From contig JAFDEI010000021.1 of NCBI GenBank assembly GCA_019310425.1, positions 1 to 48,983 of the forward strand: a stretch of DNA of 48,983 bases, given 5' to 3'. This DNA is from Deltaproteobacteria bacterium (GTDB taxonomy: Bacteria; Myxococcota_A; UBA9160; SMWR01). This document shows positions 45,490-48,983 of the stretch, piece after piece. Position 1 is the first letter of the stretch, and every line of letters begins with the position of its first letter. A model generated the notes under the pieces. That model was not told the origin of the DNA. It searched no databases and saw nothing but the letters and a program-made list of their open reading frames with translations. The translations under genes were made by a program, and so were the position numbers.

Positions 45490-46314
45490 GTGGTCGATAC
45501 ACGGCTATCCGGCCTGCGGGCCGGCTGCGCCGGAGGTCGTTTGGACAGCGAGAACCCATCCCAGCCCGGGACCTGCGCCACCCGACTCCGGCCGTGGATC
45601 GCGGCGGGGCCCCTGCTGAGCCTGCAGCTAACCGCCTGTGCGGCATTTCAGAGCTTCGCCCTGCTCCCCGCGCCTGAGCTTCGCGAAACCGTCGCGCCGG
45701 TGGAAGTCACCGAGATCTACGCACGCGCCGACGACACCCGCACCCTCCTTCTCGAGCTCGAGGTAAAGCGCTTGCGCGCCGACCTGCACGAGGCCGAGGA
45801 GTCACTGATCGCGATCGAGTCGGGACTGCTCGGGGTCCAAGGACGTGCAGATGCGGTGTCGGCGCTCGCAGAAACACGAATCGAGATCGCTCGATCGGCG
45901 CGACACGCCCCGTGGAGCATCGAACGGATCGAGAAAGCTCGGCAGAAGCTCGCCGAGGCCGAGCGCCAGTTCCAGGCGGGTCACACCGGTTCCGCGGTGT
46001 TCTTCGCTTCGCGCGCGCGGCGAATCGCCGACGGGTTGAACGATGAGGCCCGGCGCGTCGCCAACACGCCGGGCGCGACCTTTACCCATGCTTACCGCGT
46101 CAACCTCCGGGCCGGTCCCTCGACGCAGCACGAGGTTCTCGCGGTACTGGTCGGCTCGACCCCGGTGTTTCGAGAGCACAGCGACGGCGATTGGCTGATG
46201 GTGCGAACCACCACCGGAGTGGTCGGCTGGATTCACGCCTCGCTGGTGCGTGAAGACGGTTCCCGCTCGTCACAGACGCAGACACAATCCTTGCCGGCTT
46301 CCTTGGCGCGATAG
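45490..46314 (+). CDS. Lipoprotein with coiled-coil region and bacterial SH3 domain
   Basis: Lipobox LQLTAC; THAYRVNLRAGPSTQHEVLAVLVGSTPVFREHSDGDWLMVRTTTGVVGWIHASLV (SH3b); start uncertain. Confidence 0.75.
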   Translation: MVDTRLSGLRAGCAGGRLDSENPSQPGTCATRLRPWIAAGPLLSLQLTACAAFQSFALLPAPELRETVAPVEVTEIYARADDTRTLLLELEVKRLRADLHEAEESLIAIESGLLGVQGRADAVSALAETRIEIARSARHAPWSIERIEKARQKLAEAERQFQAGHTGSAVFFASRARRIADGLNDEARRVANTPGATFTHAYRVNLRAGPSTQHEVLAVLVGSTPVFREHSDGDWLMVRTTTGVVGWIHASLVREDGSRSSQTQTQSLPASLAR

Positions 46315-47990
46315 AGCGCGCGGTCGGCTTCATTGAAGAATGCCTTCTCGTCACCGCGGTAGGCGGCGACGCCGCTCGACACGGTGACCTGAATTTCGGT
46401 CGGCCCATCGAGCGCGACCAACGAGAAGCGCGCTTCCGAGATCGCGATCCGAAGTTTCTCGGCGAGCGCGACTGCGCCTTCGAGTGTGGTCTGACTCGCG
46501 AGCAGCGCAAACTCCTCGCCGCCATAACGCGCGAGCAAGTCCATCTCGCGCACCTCACGGCTCATCACATCCGACACGCGACGCAGGACCGCATCTCCGA
46601 CGGAGTGGCCGTAGCGATCATTCAAATGCTTGAAGTCGTCGATATCGATCAGGATCAACGAAAGCGGCTCGTTCGTCCGCTGGGCCCGGATCATCTCACG
46701 GGGCAGGTGATCCTGGAAGAAGCGATTGTTGTGGAGCTTGGTGAGGTCATCGGTGATGGACAGCTGCTCGAAGACCTCGTTTACGCGCTGAAGCTCCTGG
46801 TTCTGGGCGATCAGGCGATGATTCGCATCTTCGATCTCGACGCGCTTCTCCTCGAGCTCTTCCTGATTGCGCGCAAGCCGCGTCGTCATTTCATTGAACG
46901 CGTTGGTGAGCATGCCGATCTCGTCCTTGCGCCGCCCTCCCGGAATCACGACACCGGTGTCGCCGGTCGCGATCCGCAACGCAGCATCTGAGAGTGCGAT
47001 GATCGGGCGAACGGTCGAGCGTGCGATCCAGAACGCGACCAGGCTGAACAACGCCACCACACCGAGATTGATACTCAGCAACTCCCGAATCACCGACACC
47101 ACCGGCGCAAAGGCCTCCTCGTAGGACTCCTCGACCACCAGGGTCCAACCAAAGCGGTCGAAGCTTCGCGAGCTCCCAACCACAAGACGGCCGCTGCGAT
47201 GCGTGTACTTCGCGACCTCCGAGGCAGAGTGAGCCTCTGGAAGCGGGCGTTCGTGTTGCGCGTGCAGCGGAGCTCCAGGCGTACCGAGCAACACCTTCCC
47301 GGTCGAATCGGCGACGAAGATCGCTCCCGAATCGCCGAGTCCGTCGTTGGCGAGCAGCATGGCGACGGCTTCGAGATGAACGATCGCGTGGAGTGACAAC
47401 CCGGCACCGGCTGCATCGATCGGCCATGACACCACCTGGATCCGCTGATCCCCGATTCGCCACACGTGGGTCACCTCGATGCGAGACACGGCAGCCAGCT
47501 GATTGCGCATTGCGGCTGGAAGCTCGCGCTCGCGCCCAACCCAGAACCGTGAACTGCCGTCCGAGTCGAGCACAAAGAGGGCCTCGAACTGCGGGAACCG
47601 TTCGAGCACGTAATGCAGGTAAGTACCCGCTTCATCGCGCACCTGGTCGGCCTCGGTGCCCTTTTTCACCGCAGCGAGCAGCGCGAAGTTCTCCTGCACC
47701 ACCCGGCTCCGCCCGAAGATCGCCAGCTCGGCCTCGCGTTGCGCGTACCAGCGCTCGAGCCGATCGCTGGTCTCGAGCAGCACGGCGGGGAACTTGTGAT
47801 CGATCTCGCTGCGCAGAAACGAGCCGATCGAACGACTGGAAACCCAGGTGACCACCAGCGAGGTCAGCAGCGACGCCAGCATCACCGACATCACGATGCG
47901 CGATGGCAGACTCGCAAAGGGGCGCCGAAGCAAGCTCTCGAGCTGCTGTTTCAGCAATCCGCTGCTATCGCGGATCGGGTTTTCGGGCAT
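46233..47990 (-). CDS. Membrane diguanylate cyclase: periplasmic sensor, HAMP and GGDEF (GGEEF) domains
   Basis: ARSTVRPIIALSDAALRIATGD...NAFNEMTTRLARNQEELEEKR (HAMP); LSITDDLTKLHNNRFFQDHL...LILIDIDDFKHLNDRYGHSVGDAVLRRVSDVM...LARYGGEEFALLA. Confidence 0.93.
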   Translation of the reverse strand: MPENPIRDSSGLLKQQLESLLRRPFASLPSRIVMSVMLASLLTSLVVTWVSSRSIGSFLRSEIDHKFPAVLLETSDRLERWYAQREAELAIFGRSRVVQENFALLAAVKKGTEADQVRDEAGTYLHYVLERFPQFEALFVLDSDGSSRFWVGRERELPAAMRNQLAAVSRIEVTHVWRIGDQRIQVVSWPIDAAGAGLSLHAIVHLEAVAMLLANDGLGDSGAIFVADSTGKVLLGTPGAPLHAQHERPLPEAHSASEVAKYTHRSGRLVVGSSRSFDRFGWTLVVEESYEEAFAPVVSVIRELLSINLGVVALFSLVAFWIARSTVRPIIALSDAALRIATGDTGVVIPGGRRKDEIGMLTNAFNEMTTRLARNQEELEEKRVEIEDANHRLIAQNQELQRVNEVFEQLSITDDLTKLHNNRFFQDHLPREMIRAQRTNEPLSLILIDIDDFKHLNDRYGHSVGDAVLRRVSDVMSREVREMDLLARYGGEEFALLASQTTLEGAVALAEKLRIAISEARFSLVALDGPTEIQVTVSSGVAAYRGDEKAFFNEADRALYRAKEAGKDCVCVCDEREPSSRTSEA

Positions 47991-48094
47991 TCGATGAACT
48001 CTCCCAGGGGAGCCATCGGACATTCTGTGATTCAACTTGATGGGAAAAGGACCCGAATTCCAGCAATCCCCGGCCGTGGCGGTGGGCGGTGCTG

Positions 48095-48983
48095 CTAGAT
48101 GCGCTCGATGATGGTCGCGATCCCCATGCCGCCCCCGATGCACATCGTGACGAGCCCGGTCGTCTGATCGGTGCGCTCGAGTTCATCGAGGACGGTTCCG
48201 ATCAGCATGCCGCCGGTCGCGCCGAGCGGATGCCCGAACGCGATCGCGCCGCCATTCACGTTGACCTTTGCCGGATCCATTCCGATATCGCGGATGGTCT
48301 TGAGCGGAATCGCGGCAAAGGCCTCGTTGACCTCGATCAGATCGATGTCGCTGATCTCCATACCCGCCTTCTTCAAGCAACGTTGCGTCGCGGGCGTCGG
48401 AGCCGTCAGCATGATGATCGGCTCGGTGGCAGCTGTTGCGGTCATCACGATCCGCGCGCGCGGCGTGAGCCCGTTCTTCTGCGCGTACTCGGGCGATGCC
48501 AGCAGCACCGCCATTGCGCCGTCGACGATGCCAGAGGAATTTCCCGCGTGGTGGACGTGCGGAATCGAGTCGATTTTCGGGTACCGGAGCATCGCCCGCT
48601 CATCCATCGTCTGCTCTTCGCCCTTCGGCGCGTAGGCACCCATCCCCTCGAACGACGGCGGAAGCTTCCCGAGCGACTCCGCGGTGGTGCCCGCGCGCGG
48701 ATGCTCGTCACAGTCGAGTACGACCTTGCCCTCATCGTCGACAACCTGAATCAGGCTCTTTTCGAAGCGCCCTTCCTTGATCGCGATTTGAGCGCGTTCC
48801 TGACTCAGCGCGGCGAAGGCATCGAGGTCATCGCGGCTGAACTTTTCGACGGCCGCGATCAGATCGGCCGAGATGCCCTGCGGAACCATTGGATGCTGGG
48901 CGACCAGATGAGGATTATGGCCGTCCATCCCGGATTTGTCGGAGCCCATCGGCGTCCGCGACATCGACTCGACGCCCGCGCCG
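48095..48983 (-). CDS. Acetyl-CoA C-acyltransferase (thiolase), N-terminus beyond the window end
   Basis: [13 protein letters not shown]..., [65 protein letters not shown]. Confidence 0.95.
   Translation of the reverse strand, partial: GAGVESMSRTPMGSDKSGMDGHNPHLVAQHPMVPQGISADLIAAVEKFSRDDLDAFAALSQERAQIAIKEGRFEKSLIQVVDDEGKVVLDCDEHPRAGTTAESLGKLPPSFEGMGAYAPKGEEQTMDERAMLRYPKIDSIPHVHHAGNSSGIVDGAMAVLLASPEYAQKNGLTPRARIVMTATAATEPIIMLTAPTPATQRCLKKAGMEISDIDLIEVNEAFAAIPLKTIRDIGMDPAKVNVNGGAIAFGHPLGATGGMLIGTVLDELERTDQTTGLVTMCIGGGMGIATIIERI

Overview
The window is about 49 kb of high-GC bacterial chromosome with dense coding on both strands. It looks like a proteobacterial or Myxococcota-like environmental lineage, but taxonomy is inference only. 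I call about 47 protein-coding genes. They include two Porin_O_P-like porins, an ArsR + ICMT-like pair, an AraC regulator, an MBL hydrolase / YXWGXW / patatin block, and a Glu/Leu/Phe/Val dehydrogenase next to a DASS transporter. There are three tandem CrtI-like FAD oxidoreductases plus a fourth elsewhere, formate-THF ligase, a BtrH/DUF4872-like protein, and FHA and CBS proteins. Others are an APH-type kinase diverging from an E1alpha/E1beta/stand-alone-lipoyl/TetR/SDR/ACAD locus, a radical SAM protein, a VanZ-LamG protein, PlsC, DLH, a CCA-adding-like enzyme, a GGDEF protein and a thiolase. The most striking item is missing from the supplied ORF track: a 72-codon gene on the minus strand (45330-45112) reading VKISIEYCGA-(UGA)-NYLPQATSLAAAIKAETGIEAELVRGGAGIFDVTVDAERIFSKKSVGRFPEAHEILDRLRG. 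This is a SelW/Rdx-family selenoprotein with in-frame UGA at the CxxU position. Other notable signals are a perfect 20-bp palindrome at the E1 operon promoter, a 32-bp palindromic operator before arsR, and a 245-bp MITE-like element with 16-bp perfect terminal inverted repeats abutting an orphan sulfatase C-terminus. Three otherwise well-preserved genes carry simple indel frameshifts, and bidirectional terminator hairpins lie between convergent genes.
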